A stretch of DNA of 64,000 nucleotides from Kineococcus xinjiangensis (GTDB lineage Bacteria; Actinomycetota; Actinomycetes; Actinomycetales; Kineococcaceae), in NCBI RefSeq assembly GCF_002934625.1, contig NZ_PTJD01000006.1:1-64000 (forward strand). The letters are read 5' to 3'. Below the pieces are notes generated by a model. That model did not search any database, was not told the DNA's origin, and saw only the letters and a list, made by a program, of their open reading frames with translations. Of this stretch, positions 18,968-28,900 are shown one piece after another; position 1 is the first letter of the stretch, and each line of letters starts with the position of its first letter. A program made the translations under genes and the position numbers.

Positions 18968-20278
18968 TCAGCCCCGGCCCCGGCGGGAGCGGGCCAGCAG
19001 GACGCCGCCCGCCCCCGCGAGCGCGCCGACGGCACCGGCGGCGGCGAAGCCCGCCCAGCCGCCCGCCGCGTCGATCGCGAAACCCGCCAGGGGGGCCCCG
19101 ACCGCCGTACCGACCGTGATGGCGCTGCCGTGCCAGCCCATCAGCTGACCGCGGCGCTCCTCCGCCGCCGCGGAGCTGACGGCCTCCACCGTGGCGCTGA
19201 TCGCGGGCGCGCACAGCAGCCCCGCCCCGAAGAGCGCTGCGCACAGCAGCAGCGGAGTGCCGGCCAGCCCCACCGGCGCCGTCAGCAGCCCCAGCCCGGC
19301 GAGCAGCACGGCGGGCGACGCCCCGCGCGGCAGCACCCCGTAGACGAGGCCGCCCACGACCGAGCCGGCCGCCCACAGCGCCAGCGCCGCAGCGATCCAG
19401 CCGCTCTCCCCCTGCTCCCTCAGGACCGCCACCAGTGCCACGTCCGTCGCCCCGAGCACCACGGAGACGACCGCCGCGCAGCCCAGACCGAGCGCCAGCG
19501 CCAGCGTGGGCGGGACCCCCGGCAGCGGCTCGTGCCCCGGCACCGGTGCGGCCGCCGACACGGCCTCCCCGCCAGCCCCGCCGCCCGCAGCCCCGCCGCC
19601 CGCGGCGCCGCGGCGCCGCGCCGCCGCGGCCGCCGTCACCGGCGGGTCCAGCGCCATCAGCAGCAGCCCCGAGAGCACCGAGGCGGCACCCACCGCGAGC
19701 AGCGTCGCGCCGGAGGAGGCGCGCACCACGAGCACCGTCGCCAGCGCCGGGCCGAGGACGAAGGACAGCTCCACCCCCACGGAGTCCAGCGCGAAGGCGG
19801 TGCGCCGCTGCCCCGCGGGGACGAGCACCGTCAGGGACTGGCGCACCACCGGGAACACCGGCAGCGCCAGCAGCCCGCCCACCGCCGCGGCCACCAGGAG
19901 CATCGGGTAGTCCAGCCACGGCGCCACGCCCCACACCGCGCCCTGCGCCAGCACCGACGGCACCAGGGCCCGGCGCAGCCCCACCCGGTCCACGGCGCGG
20001 CCCCGCCAGGGCCCGCTGACGGCGGCCCCCACCGTCGCGACCGCCGCGACGAGCGCCGCCTCCCCGTAGCCGCGGCCGAGGGTCTCCACCACGTGCAGGA
20101 CGAGGACGATGCCGAGCGCCAGCTGCGGCATGCGCGCCAGGACCGCCACCGCCTCCAGCGCGGCCACGCCGGGCAGGGACAGCACCGCCCGGTAGGGAGT
20201 CACGACACCGGCGAGGACGCCCCCGCGCGGACCGCGCCGGGCGCGACCGGCGGGGGCACCGGGGCGGTCGTCGAGCAC
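18968..20278 (-). CDS. Major facilitator superfamily transporter
   Basis: Probable secondary transporter or drug efflux pump, substrate unknown. The 436-residue protein has about 12 hydrophobic helices in two blocks of six, separated by an Ala/Gly-rich cytoplasmic loop at about 215-250. A loop 2-3 motif resembling the MFS A-motif is present as GRAVDRVGLRRAL (about 95-107), and a second half-repeat includes LPRGASPAVLL. Starts with GTG. No neighbour indicates a substrate, and it may be co-transcribed with nothing, since a hairpin precedes it after sseB. Confidence 0.82.
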   Translation of the reverse strand: MLDDRPGAPAGRARRGPRGGVLAGVVTPYRAVLSLPGVAALEAVAVLARMPQLALGIVLVLHVVETLGRGYGEAALVAAVATVGAAVSGPWRGRAVDRVGLRRALVPSVLAQGAVWGVAPWLDYPMLLVAAAVGGLLALPVFPVVRQSLTVLVPAGQRRTAFALDSVGVELSFVLGPALATVLVVRASSGATLLAVGAASVLSGLLLMALDPPVTAAAAARRRGAAGGGAAGGGAGGEAVSAAAPVPGHEPLPGVPPTLALALGLGCAAVVSVVLGATDVALVAVLREQGESGWIAAALALWAAGSVVGGLVYGVLPRGASPAVLLAGLGLLTAPVGLAGTPLLLCAALFGAGLLCAPAISATVEAVSSAAAEERRGQLMGWHGSAITVGTAVGAPLAGFAIDAAGGWAGFAAAGAVGALAGAGGVLLARSRRGRG

Positions 20279-20321
20279 CCGCCGATGCTCCCACGGGGCG
20301 CGGCGGCTCCCCTGCGAGCAG

Positions 20322-20376
20322 GACCCGTCAGCCGGGGGCCCGCCGGGGGTCGCCCGGGGGCCGCGGCGGACGGGTC
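20322..20376 (-). terminator. Probable terminator after the SseB-like gene
   Basis: Inverted repeat GACCCGTC (20322-20329) and GACGGGTC (20369-20376) encloses a very GC-rich segment that can fold further. It overlaps the stop codon of the SseB-like gene on the minus strand. Confidence 0.4.
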
Positions 20377-21157
20377 AGGCCTGGACGAGCCGCAGCTCCA
20401 GCGACGAGGCGCGTTCGGCCACGACCCGCGAGGCCGCCAGCCGTTCCCCCGCCTGCGCGGTCACGGCCGAGAGCGCCTCGCGGTCCAGGCCGGGAACCAG
20501 GCCCAGCACCAGCCGCAGCTCCGCCCGCTCCCCCGCCTCCACGGCGACCGAGCGCACCGCCGGGAGGTCCGCCACCGCCGCCCTCGCCGCGGAGGCGACC
20601 TCCTCGTCGAAGGGCGCCGGCGTCCACGTCCCCTGCCGCGCCAGCGCCTCCACCGCCGGACGCGGCACCACGAAGCGCACCGGGCCCGCCGGGTCCAGCA
20701 CGAGCGCCTCGCAGCGCTCCTGCACCCCGGACAGGGCCGCGCGGGCCGCCTCCACCGGCACCGGCCGCGCGTCCGCCCGCCAGGCCGCCAGGCGCTCCAG
20801 CCCCGTGAACAGCGGCAGGGCGCGGCGGCCGTCGTCGCGGGTCAGCAGGGCCAGCGCCATGTCGGCGCTCTTGTCGCCGGCCGGACCCGCGGCCACGACC
20901 TCCGCCTCCCCCAGGACGGCGACGACGGGGGCGAACACCCGCGTGCCCGCGAGGGCGGCCACCACCTCGGCAGCGGCGCGCAGGCGGGCCGCTGCGTCGA
21001 CGGGGTCGACCGCGGCCCAGCGCGCCAGGGCGGCGTCCACCGCCGGTGCCGGGGAGCCGTCGTCACCGGCGAAGGGGTTCGGCGCCAGGGTGCGGCCGGC
21101 CCACGGCACTCCGGCGGAGTCCGCCTGCCGACGCTCGGGCCCGGAGGAGCCGCTCAC
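20375..21157 (-). CDS. SseB family protein
   Basis: Conserved protein with an SseB N-terminal domain (about 75-165, including ALALLTRDDGRRALPLFTGLERLAAW) and an SseB-type C-terminal region. Function is not established; the name comes from enteric proteins with enhanced-serine-sensitivity phenotypes. The 260-residue product starts 4 bases inside the RidA-like gene, so it is translationally coupled to it. It ends the histidine-linked operon here. The conserved FTG and AW motifs make the family call firm, the role not. Confidence 0.82.
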   Translation of the reverse strand: MSGSSGPERRQADSAGVPWAGRTLAPNPFAGDDGSPAPAVDAALARWAAVDPVDAAARLRAAAEVVAALAGTRVFAPVVAVLGEAEVVAAGPAGDKSADMALALLTRDDGRRALPLFTGLERLAAWRADARPVPVEAARAALSGVQERCEALVLDPAGPVRFVVPRPAVEALARQGTWTPAPFDEEVASAARAAVADLPAVRSVAVEAGERAELRLVLGLVPGLDREALSAVTAQAGERLAASRVVAERASSLELRLVQA

Positions 21158-21552
21158 GCCGGGACGACGGCTTCCACCTCGACCTCGACGAGCATCCGCT
21201 CGTCGACGAGCCCGGACACCAGCAGCATGCTGGCCGCCGGGCGGGCGGCGCCGAGGCGCTCACCGTGCGCCAGTCCCACCGCGTCGCAGTGCTCGCGCCC
21301 GACGACGTACATGCGGGTGCGCACTGCGTGCTCGAGACCGCTGCCCGCCTCCCGCAGCGCCGCCTCCGCGACGCCGAGGGCGATGAGGGTCTGCCCCCGC
21401 GCGTCCCCCACGGCCTGCACCTGACCGTCGACGACGGCGGTGCAACCGCTGACGAGGACGCGCGCCGCCCCGCCCGGCACCAGCACGGCCCGGGAGTAGC
21501 CGTAGGCCGCCTCCCACGGTCCTCCCGAGGAGATCCGCCGCACTCCGCTCAC
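21154..21552 (-). CDS. RidA/YjgF-YER057c-UK114 family protein
   Basis: Likely enamine/imine deaminase or related small trimeric protein. The 132-residue sequence shows [18 protein letters not shown] near the start, the RTRMYVVG strand with the key Arg and the C-terminal [24 protein letters not shown] typical of the family. GTG start overlaps the priA stop by 4 bases. RidA relatives in amino-acid operons usually clear reactive intermediates; here that would be histidine/tryptophan synthesis, but this is inferred from position only. Confidence 0.87.
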   Translation of the reverse strand: MSGVRRISSGGPWEAAYGYSRAVLVPGGAARVLVSGCTAVVDGQVQAVGDARGQTLIALGVAEAALREAGSGLEHAVRTRMYVVGREHCDAVGLAHGERLGAARPAASMLLVSGLVDERMLVEVEVEAVVPA

Positions 21553-22322
21553 GGGCGGCCCGCCACGTCCAGGGCCTCCGGCAGCGTGAACGCCCCGGCG
21601 TAGAGGGCCTTGCCGACGATGGCGCCCTCCACGCCGATCCCGACGAGCTCCCGCAGCGCGCGCAGGTCGTCGAGGCTGGAGATGCCGCCGCTGGCGACCA
21701 CGGGGGCGTCGGTGCGGGCGCAGACCTCCCGCAGCAGGTCGGTGTTCGGCCCGCGCAGCGTGCCGTCCTTGGTGACGTCGGTGACGACGTAGCGGGAGCA
21801 GCCGTCGGCGTCGAGCCGGGCGAGGACGTCGAACAGCTCGCCGCCCTCCTTCGTCCAGCCGCGGGCGGCGAGGGTGGTGCCGCGCACGTCGAGGCCGACG
21901 GCGATGCGGTCGCCGTGCTCGGCGATGACGCGGCGGGTCCACTCCGGGTCCTCCAGCGCGGCGGTGCCGAGGTTGACGCGGCGGCAGCCGGTGGCCAGGG
22001 CGGCCGCGAGGGACTCGTCGTCGCGGATGCCGCCGGACAGCTCCACGGCGATGTCGAGGCGGCCGACGACCTCGGCGAGCAGCACGCGGTTGGAGCCGCG
22101 GCCGAAGGCGGCGTCGAGGTCGACGAGGTGCACCCACTCCGCCCCGGCCTCCTGCCAGGCGAGGGCGGCGGCCAGCGGCTCGCCGTAGGAGGTCTCGCTG
22201 CCGGCCTCGCCCTGGACGAGGCGCACCGCCTGGCCGTCGGCGACGTCGACGGCCGGCAGCAGCTCCAGCCGGGCGGGGGTCTGCGGGGTGGTGGGCGGTG
22301 CGGGCTGGGAAGCGTCGGTCAC
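21549..22322 (-). CDS. priA: Phosphoribosyl isomerase A (HisA/PriA)
   Basis: (beta/alpha)8-barrel isomerase converting ProFAR to PRFAR in histidine synthesis. In actinobacteria the same enzyme often also does the TrpF step of tryptophan synthesis. The 257-residue protein has [18 protein letters not shown], the phosphate motif ELSGGIRDD and the second catalytic Asp in [15 protein letters not shown]. The choice between HisA only and bifunctional PriA is by lineage. GTG start at 22322; TAGGCT lies 8 bases before it, so it may have its own leaderless transcript despite lying after hisH. Confidence 0.93.
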   Translation of the reverse strand: MTDASQPAPPTTPQTPARLELLPAVDVADGQAVRLVQGEAGSETSYGEPLAAALAWQEAGAEWVHLVDLDAAFGRGSNRVLLAEVVGRLDIAVELSGGIRDDESLAAALATGCRRVNLGTAALEDPEWTRRVIAEHGDRIAVGLDVRGTTLAARGWTKEGGELFDVLARLDADGCSRYVVTDVTKDGTLRGPNTDLLREVCARTDAPVVASGGISSLDDLRALRELVGIGVEGAIVGKALYAGAFTLPEALDVAGRP

Positions 22323-22330
22323 GGGCGGAC

Positions 22331-22336
22331 AGCCTA
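22331..22336 (-). promoter_or_regulatory. Candidate -10 box for leaderless priA
   Basis: TAGGCT on the minus strand ends 8 bases before the priA GTG. The same GTAGGCTGTC string precedes the LON-domain gene at 27659-27668. No RBS is seen before priA, and there is no clear -35. Confidence 0.4.
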
Positions 22337-22423
22337 CGAGGCTCCCGGTGCGGTTCCGACGCCACGCTCGCCCCCGCACCGCGGCACCCCGGTGCGCGGT
22401 CCCGCGCCGGGGTGCCGCGCCGC

Positions 22424-23086
22424 TCAGGCGGAGCGCAGGGAGCGCACCCAGTTGCGCAGCAGTTCCGCGCCGGCGTCGCCGGACTTCTCCGGGTGGAACT
22501 GGGTCGCCGACAGTGGCCCGTTCTCCACGGCCGCGACGAACGGCGCGCCGTGCTCCGCCCACGTCACCAGCGGCGGCGTCATCCGTCCGCCGGTGGTGTC
22601 GACCATCTCCCAGCGCTGCACGCCGTAGGAGTGCACGAAGTAGAAGCGCTCGTCGGCGATGCCCTCGAAGAGGACGGAACCCGCGGGCGCCTCCACCGTG
22701 CTCCAGCCCATGTGCGGCACCACGGGCGCGGGCAGGCGCTCCGCGGTGCCCGGCCACTCCCCCAGCCCCTCCGCGTCGCCCGCCCCGGGCTCCGTCGACG
22801 CCTCGAACATCACCTGCAGGCCGACGCAGATGCCCAGCACAGGGCGGCCACCGGCGAGGCGGCGCTCCACGGCCCGGTCGCCGTGCACCTCGCGCAGCGC
22901 CCGCGCCACGGCCGCGAACGCACCGACGCCCGGCACGACGAGGCCGTCGGCGTCCATCGCCCGGCGCAGGTCCGCGGTCAGCTCGACGTCGGCCCCGGCC
23001 CGCTCCAGCGCCCGCACCGCGGAGCGCACGTTGCCGGAGCCGTAGTCGAGGACGACGACGTCCGGCTTCGAGGCGGTGCTGCTCAC
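22424..23086 (-). CDS. hisH: Imidazole glycerol phosphate synthase glutaminase subunit HisH
   Basis: Class I glutamine amidotransferase that supplies ammonia to HisF. The 220-residue protein begins [22 protein letters not shown], has the nucleophile Cys in [14 protein letters not shown] (near residue 86) and the His-Glu pair in QFHPEKS. Its partner hisF is not in this window. The GTG start overlaps the hisB stop by 4 bases. About 100 bases separate it from priA, an unusual break in this operon. Confidence 0.96.
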   Translation of the reverse strand: MSSTASKPDVVVLDYGSGNVRSAVRALERAGADVELTADLRRAMDADGLVVPGVGAFAAVARALREVHGDRAVERRLAGGRPVLGICVGLQVMFEASTEPGAGDAEGLGEWPGTAERLPAPVVPHMGWSTVEAPAGSVLFEGIADERFYFVHSYGVQRWEMVDTTGGRMTPPLVTWAEHGAPFVAAVENGPLSATQFHPEKSGDAGAELLRNWVRSLRSA

Positions 23087-23712
23087 AGCGCCCCCTTGGT
23101 GCTCGGCACGCCCTGCACCCGCGGGTCGGCCTCCACGGCGTAGCGCAGCGCCCGGGCCAGCGCCTTGAACTGCGCCTCCACGATGTGGTGCGGGTCGCGG
23201 CCCGCGAGGACCCGCACGTGCAGGCAGATCTGGGCGTGGAAGGCGAAGCTCTCCAGCAGGTGCCGGGTCATGGAACCGGTGAAGTGCCCGCCGATGAGGT
23301 GGTACTCCTGCCCGGGCGGCTCGCCGGTGTGGACGCAGTAGGGACGGCCGGAGACGTCGACCACCACGTGGGCCAGCGCCTCGTCGAGCGGCACGGTGGC
23401 GTCGGCGAAGCGGCGGATGCCCGACTTGTCGCCGAGGGCCTGCCGGAACGCCTGCCCGAGGACGATGGCGGTGTCCTCGACGGTGTGGTGGACGTCGATC
23501 TCGGTGTCGCCGCTGGCGCGGACCGTCAGGTCCATCAGGGAGTGCTTGCCCAGGGCGGTGAGCATGTGGTCGTAGAACGGCACCGTCGTGGAGATGTCCG
23601 TCCGGCCGGTCCCGTCCAGGTCGAGCTCGACCAGCACGGTGGACTCCGACGTGGTCCGCTCCAGGCGCGCGCTGCGCCGCCGGGGGGCGGTGGGGGTGGT
23701 GTCCGTGCTCAT
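23083..23712 (-). CDS. hisB: Imidazoleglycerol-phosphate dehydratase
   Basis: Mn-dependent dehydratase of the sixth histidine step. The 209-residue monofunctional enzyme has [18 protein letters not shown] and the two metal-binding clusters [11 protein letters not shown] and [17 protein letters not shown]. No phosphatase domain is fused, unlike the enteric form. The ATG overlaps the hisC stop (ATGA). Confidence 0.97.
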   Translation of the reverse strand: MSTDTTPTAPRRRSARLERTTSESTVLVELDLDGTGRTDISTTVPFYDHMLTALGKHSLMDLTVRASGDTEIDVHHTVEDTAIVLGQAFRQALGDKSGIRRFADATVPLDEALAHVVVDVSGRPYCVHTGEPPGQEYHLIGGHFTGSMTRHLLESFAFHAQICLHVRVLAGRDPHHIVEAQFKALARALRYAVEADPRVQGVPSTKGAL

Positions 23713-24860
23713 CGTGCGGGAACCTCCTCGTGGACCTCGTCGAGTGCGTCGCGGAACGCGCGCATCTCCTCCTCCGTGCCGACGCTGACGCGCAGCCACC
23801 CCTCCGGGCCCGTCTCGCGGATCAGGACCCCGCGCTCCAGCATTCCCCGCCACACCGCGTGCCGGTCGGCGAAACGGCCGAACAGGACGAAGTTCGCGTC
23901 GGACGTCGGAGCGTCGAACCCCTTGCCGCGCAGCCACTCCACGGTCTCGTCGCGGCGGCCGCGCAGTTCGTGCACGCGCCCGAGGAGTTCGGTGGAGTGC
24001 CGCAGGGCCGCCCGCGCCACCGCCTGGGTCACGGCGGAGAGGTGGTACGGCAGCCGCACGATGCGCAGGGCGTCCACGAACGCCGGAGCCGCTGCGAGGT
24101 AGCCGACCCGCGCCCCGGCCAGGGAGAAGGCCTTGCTCATGGTGCGGCTGACCGCCAGGTGCCCGTGGCGCGGCAGCAGTTCCAGCGCGCTCGGCACCCC
24201 GGCGCGGCGGAACTCCGCGTACGCCTCGTCGACGACGACCACCCCGTCGGTGACCGCCTCGGCGACCGCGTCGACCACCTCCAGCGGCAGGGCGGTCCCC
24301 GTGGGGTTGTTCGGGCTGGTCAGCAGCACGACGGAGGGCCGGTGCTCGGCGATCATCGCGCGGGCGTGGTCCACGTCCAGGGTGAAGTCGTCCTCGCGGC
24401 GGCCCGCGACCCAGCCTGTCAGGGAGTCGCGCGCGTACTCGGGGTACATCGAGTACGTCGGCGCGAAGCTCAGCGCGGTGCGGCCGGGTCCGCCGAAGGC
24501 CTGCATCACGTGCAGCATGACCTCGTTGGAGCCGTTGGCGGCCCAGATCTGCTCCGGCCCCAGCTGCACCCCGGACTCCTGCGCCAGGAAGGCGGCGAAG
24601 TCCGCGCGCAGGGCGAGGAAGTCGCGGTCGGGGTAGCGGTTGAGCCCGGCGGCGGCCTCCGCGACGGCCGAGGCGATGTCGGCGACGACGGCGGGCGAGG
24701 GGGCGTGCGGGTTCTCGTTGACGTTGAGCAGCACGGGCACGTCCAGCTGCGGCGCACCGTAGGGGTGCTCACCGCGGATGCCGTCGCGCAGCGGGAGGTC
24801 GTCGAGGGTCGGGGCCCCCGCGGCGTCGCTCGGGAGGCGGGTTGCGGGCTCGGCGGTCAC
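23709..24860 (-). CDS. hisC: Histidinol-phosphate aminotransferase
   Basis: PLP-dependent class I/II aminotransferase of histidine synthesis. The 383-residue protein has [12 protein letters not shown] near the start, the PLP lysine in [17 protein letters not shown], the SPNNPTGT motif and [10 protein letters not shown]. The GTG at 24860 gives a normal length; longer upstream frame is not family-like. A 32-base gap separates it from the unknown gene upstream. Confidence 0.96.
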   Translation of the reverse strand: MTAEPATRLPSDAAGAPTLDDLPLRDGIRGEHPYGAPQLDVPVLLNVNENPHAPSPAVVADIASAVAEAAAGLNRYPDRDFLALRADFAAFLAQESGVQLGPEQIWAANGSNEVMLHVMQAFGGPGRTALSFAPTYSMYPEYARDSLTGWVAGRREDDFTLDVDHARAMIAEHRPSVVLLTSPNNPTGTALPLEVVDAVAEAVTDGVVVVDEAYAEFRRAGVPSALELLPRHGHLAVSRTMSKAFSLAGARVGYLAAAPAFVDALRIVRLPYHLSAVTQAVARAALRHSTELLGRVHELRGRRDETVEWLRGKGFDAPTSDANFVLFGRFADRHAVWRGMLERGVLIRETGPEGWLRVSVGTEEEMRAFRDALDEVHEEVPAR

Positions 24861-24892
24861 GCCCCGAGTGTCCCAGACGCGCGCGGCGCGAC

Positions 24893-25336
24893 TCAGCCCC
24901 GCCGTCGGCTGCGCGCCAGCGACCACGCCGCCCGCCAGCGGGGGCCCTCCCCGCCGTCACGGGTGCCGGGGACCTCGGCGGGGTCCAGCCGGCCCAGCAG
25001 CAACCGCTGCACGGCGTCCGGCCAGACCGACAGCAGCAGCCCCGCCTTGGGGTCCTCCTGGCGCCGCCCGCCGCGCCAGCGCTGGGCGGTGACGGCACCG
25101 GCGGCGGAGGTGAGCACGACGACGTCCGCGCCCTGCACGAGCGTCGACAGCTTCGCCGCCGCCGCCTCCGCGTCCGCCGGCGCGGCGGGCAGCAGGACGC
25201 AGCCGGCGCCCTCGACGGGAACCACCCGCCCGCGCACCCGGGCCAGCGTGCAGACCGCGGAGAGGCGCTCGGCGCCCTCCACCGGCACGACGAGCACCGA
25301 GCGGGACGGCTCGGCGGCCTCGCCCCCGCCGGTCAC
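24893..25336 (-). CDS. Conserved hypothetical protein between hisD and hisC
   Basis: A 147-residue protein I do not recognise. It has two similar beta-rich strings ([12 protein letters not shown] and [13 protein letters not shown]), a helical stretch and a Trp/Arg-rich C-terminal third ([15 protein letters not shown] then [15 protein letters not shown]). No membrane segment or signal peptide. GTG start overlaps the hisD stop by 4 bases, so it is translated with hisD and ahead of hisC. The position suggests a role tied to histidine synthesis, but the sequence shows no catalytic motif. Confidence 0.75.
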   Translation of the reverse strand: MTGGGEAAEPSRSVLVVPVEGAERLSAVCTLARVRGRVVPVEGAGCVLLPAAPADAEAAAAKLSTLVQGADVVVLTSAAGAVTAQRWRGGRRQEDPKAGLLLSVWPDAVQRLLLGRLDPAEVPGTRDGGEGPRWRAAWSLARSRRRG

Positions 25337-26667
25337 GGGGCGGGGAAGCGGGCCGAGACGGCCTCGCCGTGGGCGGGCAGGTCCTCGGCCTGCGCCAGTG
25401 CCAGCACGTGCGGCGCCACCTCGCGCAGGGCGGCCTCGTCGTACTCCACGACGTGGATGCCGCGCAGGAACGTCTGCACGCTCAGCCCGCCGGTGTGGCA
25501 GGCGCTGCCGCCGGTGGGGAGGATGTGGTTGGACCCGGCGCAGTAGTCGCCCAGGGAGACCGGCGCGTGCGGGCCGACGAAGACGGCCCCGGCGTTGCGG
25601 ACCCGCGCCGCGACGTCGCGGGCGTCGGCCGTCTGGATCTCCAGGTGCTCGGCGGCGTAGGCGTTGACGACGGCGAGCCCGGCCTCGACGTCGTCGACCA
25701 GCACGATCGCCGACTGCCGGCCGGACAGGGCCGCGCGGATGCGCTCGGAGTGCTTCGTCGCGGCGACGCGCGCCTGCAGCTCCCGCTCCACCGCGGCGGC
25801 CAGCGCCTCGGAGGGGGTGACGAGCACCGCCGCGGCGAGGACGTCGTGCTCCGCCTGGCTGATCAGGTCCGCGGCGACGTGGCCGGCGTCGGCGGTGTCG
25901 TCGGCGAGCACCGCGATGTCCGTGGGACCGGCCTCCGCGTCGATGCCGACGATGCCCTGCACCAGCCGCTTGGCGGCGGCGACGTAGACGTTGCCCGGGC
26001 CGGTGACCACGTCGACGGGGGCGACGACGAGCTCCCCCGCCTCGTCGCGCGCGCCGTGGGCGAACATCGCGATGGCCTGGGCGCCGCCGACGGCGTAGAC
26101 CTCCGCCACGCCGAGCAGGGCGCAGGCGGCGAGGATCGTCGGGTGCGGCAGGCCGCCGAAGTCGCGCTGCGCGGGGCTGGTCACCGCGATCGACTCGACC
26201 CCGGCCTCCTGGGCGGGCACGACGTTCATGACGACGCTGCTCGGGTAGACCGCCAGCCCGCCCGGCACGTACAGCCCGACGCGGCCCACCGGCACCCAGC
26301 GCTCCGTGACCGTGCCGCCGGGCACGACCTGCGTCGTGGCGTCCTGGCGGCGCAGACTGCGCTGCACCAGGCGGACCCGGCGGATCGTCTCCTCCAGGGC
26401 GGCGCGCACCTGCGGGTCGAGGCCGTCGAGGGCGTCGGCGAGCGCCTGCGCGGGCACCCGCACGGACGCCAGCGCCACACCGTCGAAGCGCTCGGTGTAC
26501 TCCAGCACCGCCGCCGTGCCGCGCTCGCGGACGGCCTCGCAGATGGGCCGCACCTTCTCGAGGGCCTCGGCGACGTCCAGGTCGGCCCGAGGCACCGCTG
26601 CGCGCAGGGTCGCGGGGTCCAGGGGCGCGCCGCGCAGGTCGATGCGGCGGATGGGGGCGGTGGTCAC
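25333..26667 (-). CDS. hisD: Histidinol dehydrogenase
   Basis: Zn-dependent NAD enzyme that oxidises histidinol to histidine in two steps. The 444-residue protein has [18 protein letters not shown], the [19 protein letters not shown] segment, SQAEHD with zinc/catalytic residues, and the C-terminal [21 protein letters not shown]. The GTG start is preceded by TACCAT 7 bases upstream rather than an RBS, so the operon probably starts with a leaderless mRNA. Only 37 bases separate it from phzF. Confidence 0.97.
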   Translation of the reverse strand: MTTAPIRRIDLRGAPLDPATLRAAVPRADLDVAEALEKVRPICEAVRERGTAAVLEYTERFDGVALASVRVPAQALADALDGLDPQVRAALEETIRRVRLVQRSLRRQDATTQVVPGGTVTERWVPVGRVGLYVPGGLAVYPSSVVMNVVPAQEAGVESIAVTSPAQRDFGGLPHPTILAACALLGVAEVYAVGGAQAIAMFAHGARDEAGELVVAPVDVVTGPGNVYVAAAKRLVQGIVGIDAEAGPTDIAVLADDTADAGHVAADLISQAEHDVLAAAVLVTPSEALAAAVERELQARVAATKHSERIRAALSGRQSAIVLVDDVEAGLAVVNAYAAEHLEIQTADARDVAARVRNAGAVFVGPHAPVSLGDYCAGSNHILPTGGSACHTGGLSVQTFLRGIHVVEYDEAALREVAPHVLALAQAEDLPAHGEAVSARFPAP

Positions 26668-26674
26668 GGCCTCG

Positions 26675-26680
26675 ATGGTA
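26675..26680 (-). promoter_or_regulatory. Candidate -10 box for leaderless hisD
   Basis: TACCAT on the minus strand ends 7 bases before the hisD GTG, in the 37-base gap after the PhzF-like gene. No RBS is present between them and no consensus -35 is seen. Confidence 0.45.
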
Positions 26681-26704
26681 CGGGGGCGCGAGCCGGCCGC
26701 CGGC

Positions 26705-27565
26705 TCAGCGGGGGCCCGCGGCCAGCTCGCCGTCGAGCACGGTCACCGCGCGCCCGGCCAGCTCCACCCGCTCCCCCAGCACGCGCACCGCGAGCCGCCC
26801 GCCGCGGCGGGAGACCTGGTGGAACTCCAGCTCGGTGCGCCCGAGCCGCTGCGCCCAGAACGGACCCAGGGCGCAGTGGGCGCTGCCGGTGACGGGGTCC
26901 TCGGGAACCCCGACGCGCGGGCAGAAGACGCGCGAGACCGCGTCAGGGACGCCCCCGGCGTCGGGGGCGTCCCCGCCCAGGACGACGTCCTCGGCGAGGG
27001 GGCGGCGCTCCACCGCGGCCGTGACGATGACGCAGCGGGCGTCGACCGCGGCCAGCGCGGCCGTGTCGGCGGACAGGGCCCGCACGTGCCCCTCGTCGGA
27101 GATCCGCACCACGACGTCGATCCCGTTGGACTCCACCTCCTCCGGGTGCACGCCGAGCGCCGCCTCCAGGTGCTCGACGAGCGGGCCGGTCAGCTCCGGG
27201 CTCAGCGGGGAGGTGGGCTGCGCGGGGAAGTCGAGCCGCACCGTGCCGTCCGCGGCCACCTGCGCGCGCAGCTCACCGCTGCGGGTGACGAAGGAGTAGG
27301 GCCCGGCCACGCCGTCGGAGTGCAGCGCGTGGGCCGTGGCGAGCGTCGCGTGCCCGCACAGGTCGACCTCGGTGGTGGGGGTGAACCAGCGCAGGTCCCA
27401 GCGGCCCGGCCCCGTGGGGACCGCGAACGCCGTCTCCGACAGGTTCAGCTCCGCCGCGACGCTGCTCATCCACGCCTGGGGAGCGGGCTCCTCGAGCAGG
27501 CAGACGCCCGCAGGGTTGCCGGCGAAGGGCCGGTCGGTGAAGGCGTCGATGATCCGCAGTCGCAC
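26705..27565 (-). CDS. PhzF family epimerase/isomerase-like protein
   Basis: Member of the PhzF/diaminopimelate-epimerase-like fold, reaction unknown. The 286-residue protein opens [23 protein letters not shown], has the conserved catalytic Glu in [10 protein letters not shown] (near residue 40), [14 protein letters not shown] in the first half and [15 protein letters not shown] in the second, all family hallmarks. I prefer the GTG at 27565 over one three codons upstream, because the upstream one lies inside TAGGGT, a -10 box 7 bases before the chosen start. No phenazine genes are nearby, so the name reflects fold only. Confidence 0.9.
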   Translation of the reverse strand: MRLRIIDAFTDRPFAGNPAGVCLLEEPAPQAWMSSVAAELNLSETAFAVPTGPGRWDLRWFTPTTEVDLCGHATLATAHALHSDGVAGPYSFVTRSGELRAQVAADGTVRLDFPAQPTSPLSPELTGPLVEHLEAALGVHPEEVESNGIDVVVRISDEGHVRALSADTAALAAVDARCVIVTAAVERRPLAEDVVLGGDAPDAGGVPDAVSRVFCPRVGVPEDPVTGSAHCALGPFWAQRLGRTELEFHQVSRRGGRLAVRVLGERVELAGRAVTVLDGELAAGPR

Positions 27566-27572
27566 GGCCGCC

Positions 27573-27578
27573 ACCCTA
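27573..27578 (-). promoter_or_regulatory. Candidate -10 box for leaderless phzF-like gene
   Basis: TAGGGT on the minus strand ends 7 bases before the preferred GTG start at 27565. It is 82 bases from the divergent -10 box of the LON-domain gene. Confidence 0.45.
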
Positions 27579-27659
27579 GGAGCGCCCGCGGCGGGGCGCA
27601 GCGTGGAGGGGCGCAGCGGGGCACTGCAGCCGGCGCCCGGGGCGCGGGCCGGTGGACCG

Positions 27660-27665
27660 TAGGCT
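27660..27665 (+). promoter_or_regulatory. Candidate -10 box for leaderless LON-domain gene
   Basis: TAGGCT ends 6 bases before the GTG at 27672. It sits in the 106-base divergent gap facing the phzF-like gene. No RBS is visible. Confidence 0.4.
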
Positions 27666-27671
27666 GTCGCG

Positions 27672-28346
27672 GTGGCCCGGCGACTGCCCCTCTTCCCCCT
27701 CGGAACGGTCCTGTTCCCCGGCCTCGTGCTGCCCCTGAACGTCTTCGAGCCGCGCTACCGGGCCCTCGTGGCCGACCTCGTCGCCGACGCGGGCGAGGAA
27801 CCGCGCGGCTTCGGGGTGGTCGCCGTCCGGGCGGGGCACGAGGTCGGCGAGGGCGGCGTGCACTCCATGCACTCCGTCGGCTGCGTCGCCCAGCTGCGGG
27901 AGGTCACCGAGCTGGACGACGGCCGCTACGAGATCATCACCGTCGGCACGTCCCGGTTCCGGGTCACGGCCATCGACGAGGACGCCGGCACCCCGTACCT
28001 GACGGCGCTCGTGGAGCCCTACGGGCAGGACCCGGGCGCCGAGGACGAGGACGACCCGGCGGCGCACCTGCTGGCCACCTCGGTGCAGCACCGCTTCGCC
28101 CGTTACCGCGACGCCCTCGACATCGGCGGCACGGGGGCGCCCGACGACCCCTCGGTGCTGTCCTACCTCGTGGCCGCGGCGATGGTCCTGCCGACGCAGG
28201 AGCGGCAGCGGTTGCTGGAGGAGCCCGACACCTGCAGCCGGCTGCGCTCGGAGCTGGAGCTGCTGCGGCGGGAGCTGGGCATCGTCGAGGCCCTGCACGC
28301 GGTCCCGGCGACGGACCTGCCGCAGCTGCCCGACACCTACAACTGA
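27672..28346 (+). CDS. LON N-terminal substrate-binding domain protein
   Basis: Stand-alone LON-SB domain protein without ATPase or protease parts. The 224-residue sequence begins RLPLFPLGTVLFPGLVLPLNVFEPRYRALV, the classical family start, followed by GFGVVAVRAGHEVG and the VGCVAQLREVTELDDGRYEIITVGTSRFRV strand region. Residues 130-215 form the helical part. Homologs are widespread in actinobacteria near the histidine genes; the function, perhaps protein binding, is not established. Confidence 0.9.
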   Translation: MARRLPLFPLGTVLFPGLVLPLNVFEPRYRALVADLVADAGEEPRGFGVVAVRAGHEVGEGGVHSMHSVGCVAQLREVTELDDGRYEIITVGTSRFRVTAIDEDAGTPYLTALVEPYGQDPGAEDEDDPAAHLLATSVQHRFARYRDALDIGGTGAPDDPSVLSYLVAAAMVLPTQERQRLLEEPDTCSRLRSELELLRRELGIVEALHAVPATDLPQLPDTYN

Positions 28347-28381
28347 CGGCACCCGGAAGCGCCGGGGTGGGGAGAGCGGTC

Positions 28382-28885
28382 ATGGGCAGGAAGGCCGAGA
28401 AGGGGGCGACCCCCGCGGTGCGCGCCGCCGCGGCCGCCGGCGTCGGGCACCGGCTGCACGCCTACGAGCACGCCGACGGGGAGACCGACTTCGGGGCCGA
28501 GGCCGTCCGCGCCATGGCGGGGCTCGCGGGCGCCCGGCCGGAGCAGATCTTCAAGACCCTGCTGGCGGACCTCGACGGCCGCCTCGTCGTCGCGGTGCTG
28601 CCGGTGCCGTGGCGCCTGGACCTGAAGGCGCTCGCCGCGGCGGCGGGTGGCAAGCGCGCCACGATGGCCGATCCGGCGCGCGCCGAGCGCAGCAGCGGCT
28701 ACGTCGTGGGGGGCATCAGCCCGCTGGGGCAGCGCACCGCTCTGCCCACGGTGCTCGACGCCAGCGCGCTGGAGTGGCCGACGATCTGCGTCAGCGCGGG
28801 ACGGCGCGGCCTGGAGATCGAGCTGGCGCCCGCCGACCTGGCCCGCGTCACCGCGGCGGTGGTGGCGGAGGTGGGCCGGGACTGA
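28382..28885 (+). CDS. ybaK: YbaK/EbsC-type aminoacyl-tRNA deacylase
   Basis: Predicted trans-editing enzyme that hydrolyses mischarged tRNA, in this subgroup usually Cys-tRNA(Pro). The 167-residue protein has the INS-domain pattern: EQIFKTLLADLDGRLVVAVLPV with the key Lys, LKALAAAAGGKRATMADPA, then the GYVVGGISPLGQ loop that is the hallmark of YbaK. The ATG at 28382 is preceded by GGGGAG. It follows the LON gene by 35 bases on the same strand and converges on the next gene. Confidence 0.9.
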   Translation: MGRKAEKGATPAVRAAAAAGVGHRLHAYEHADGETDFGAEAVRAMAGLAGARPEQIFKTLLADLDGRLVVAVLPVPWRLDLKALAAAAGGKRATMADPARAERSSGYVVGGISPLGQRTALPTVLDASALEWPTICVSAGRRGLEIELAPADLARVTAAVVAEVGRD

Positions 28886-28900
28886 CGGGGCGGCCCACCT
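28869..28900. terminator. Two-way terminator between convergent genes
   Basis: Inverted repeat AGGTGGGCC (28869-28877) and GGCCCACCT (28892-28900) with a 14-base loop. The YbaK stop codon is in the loop and the stop codon of the minus-strand gene touches the right arm. Confidence 0.6.
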
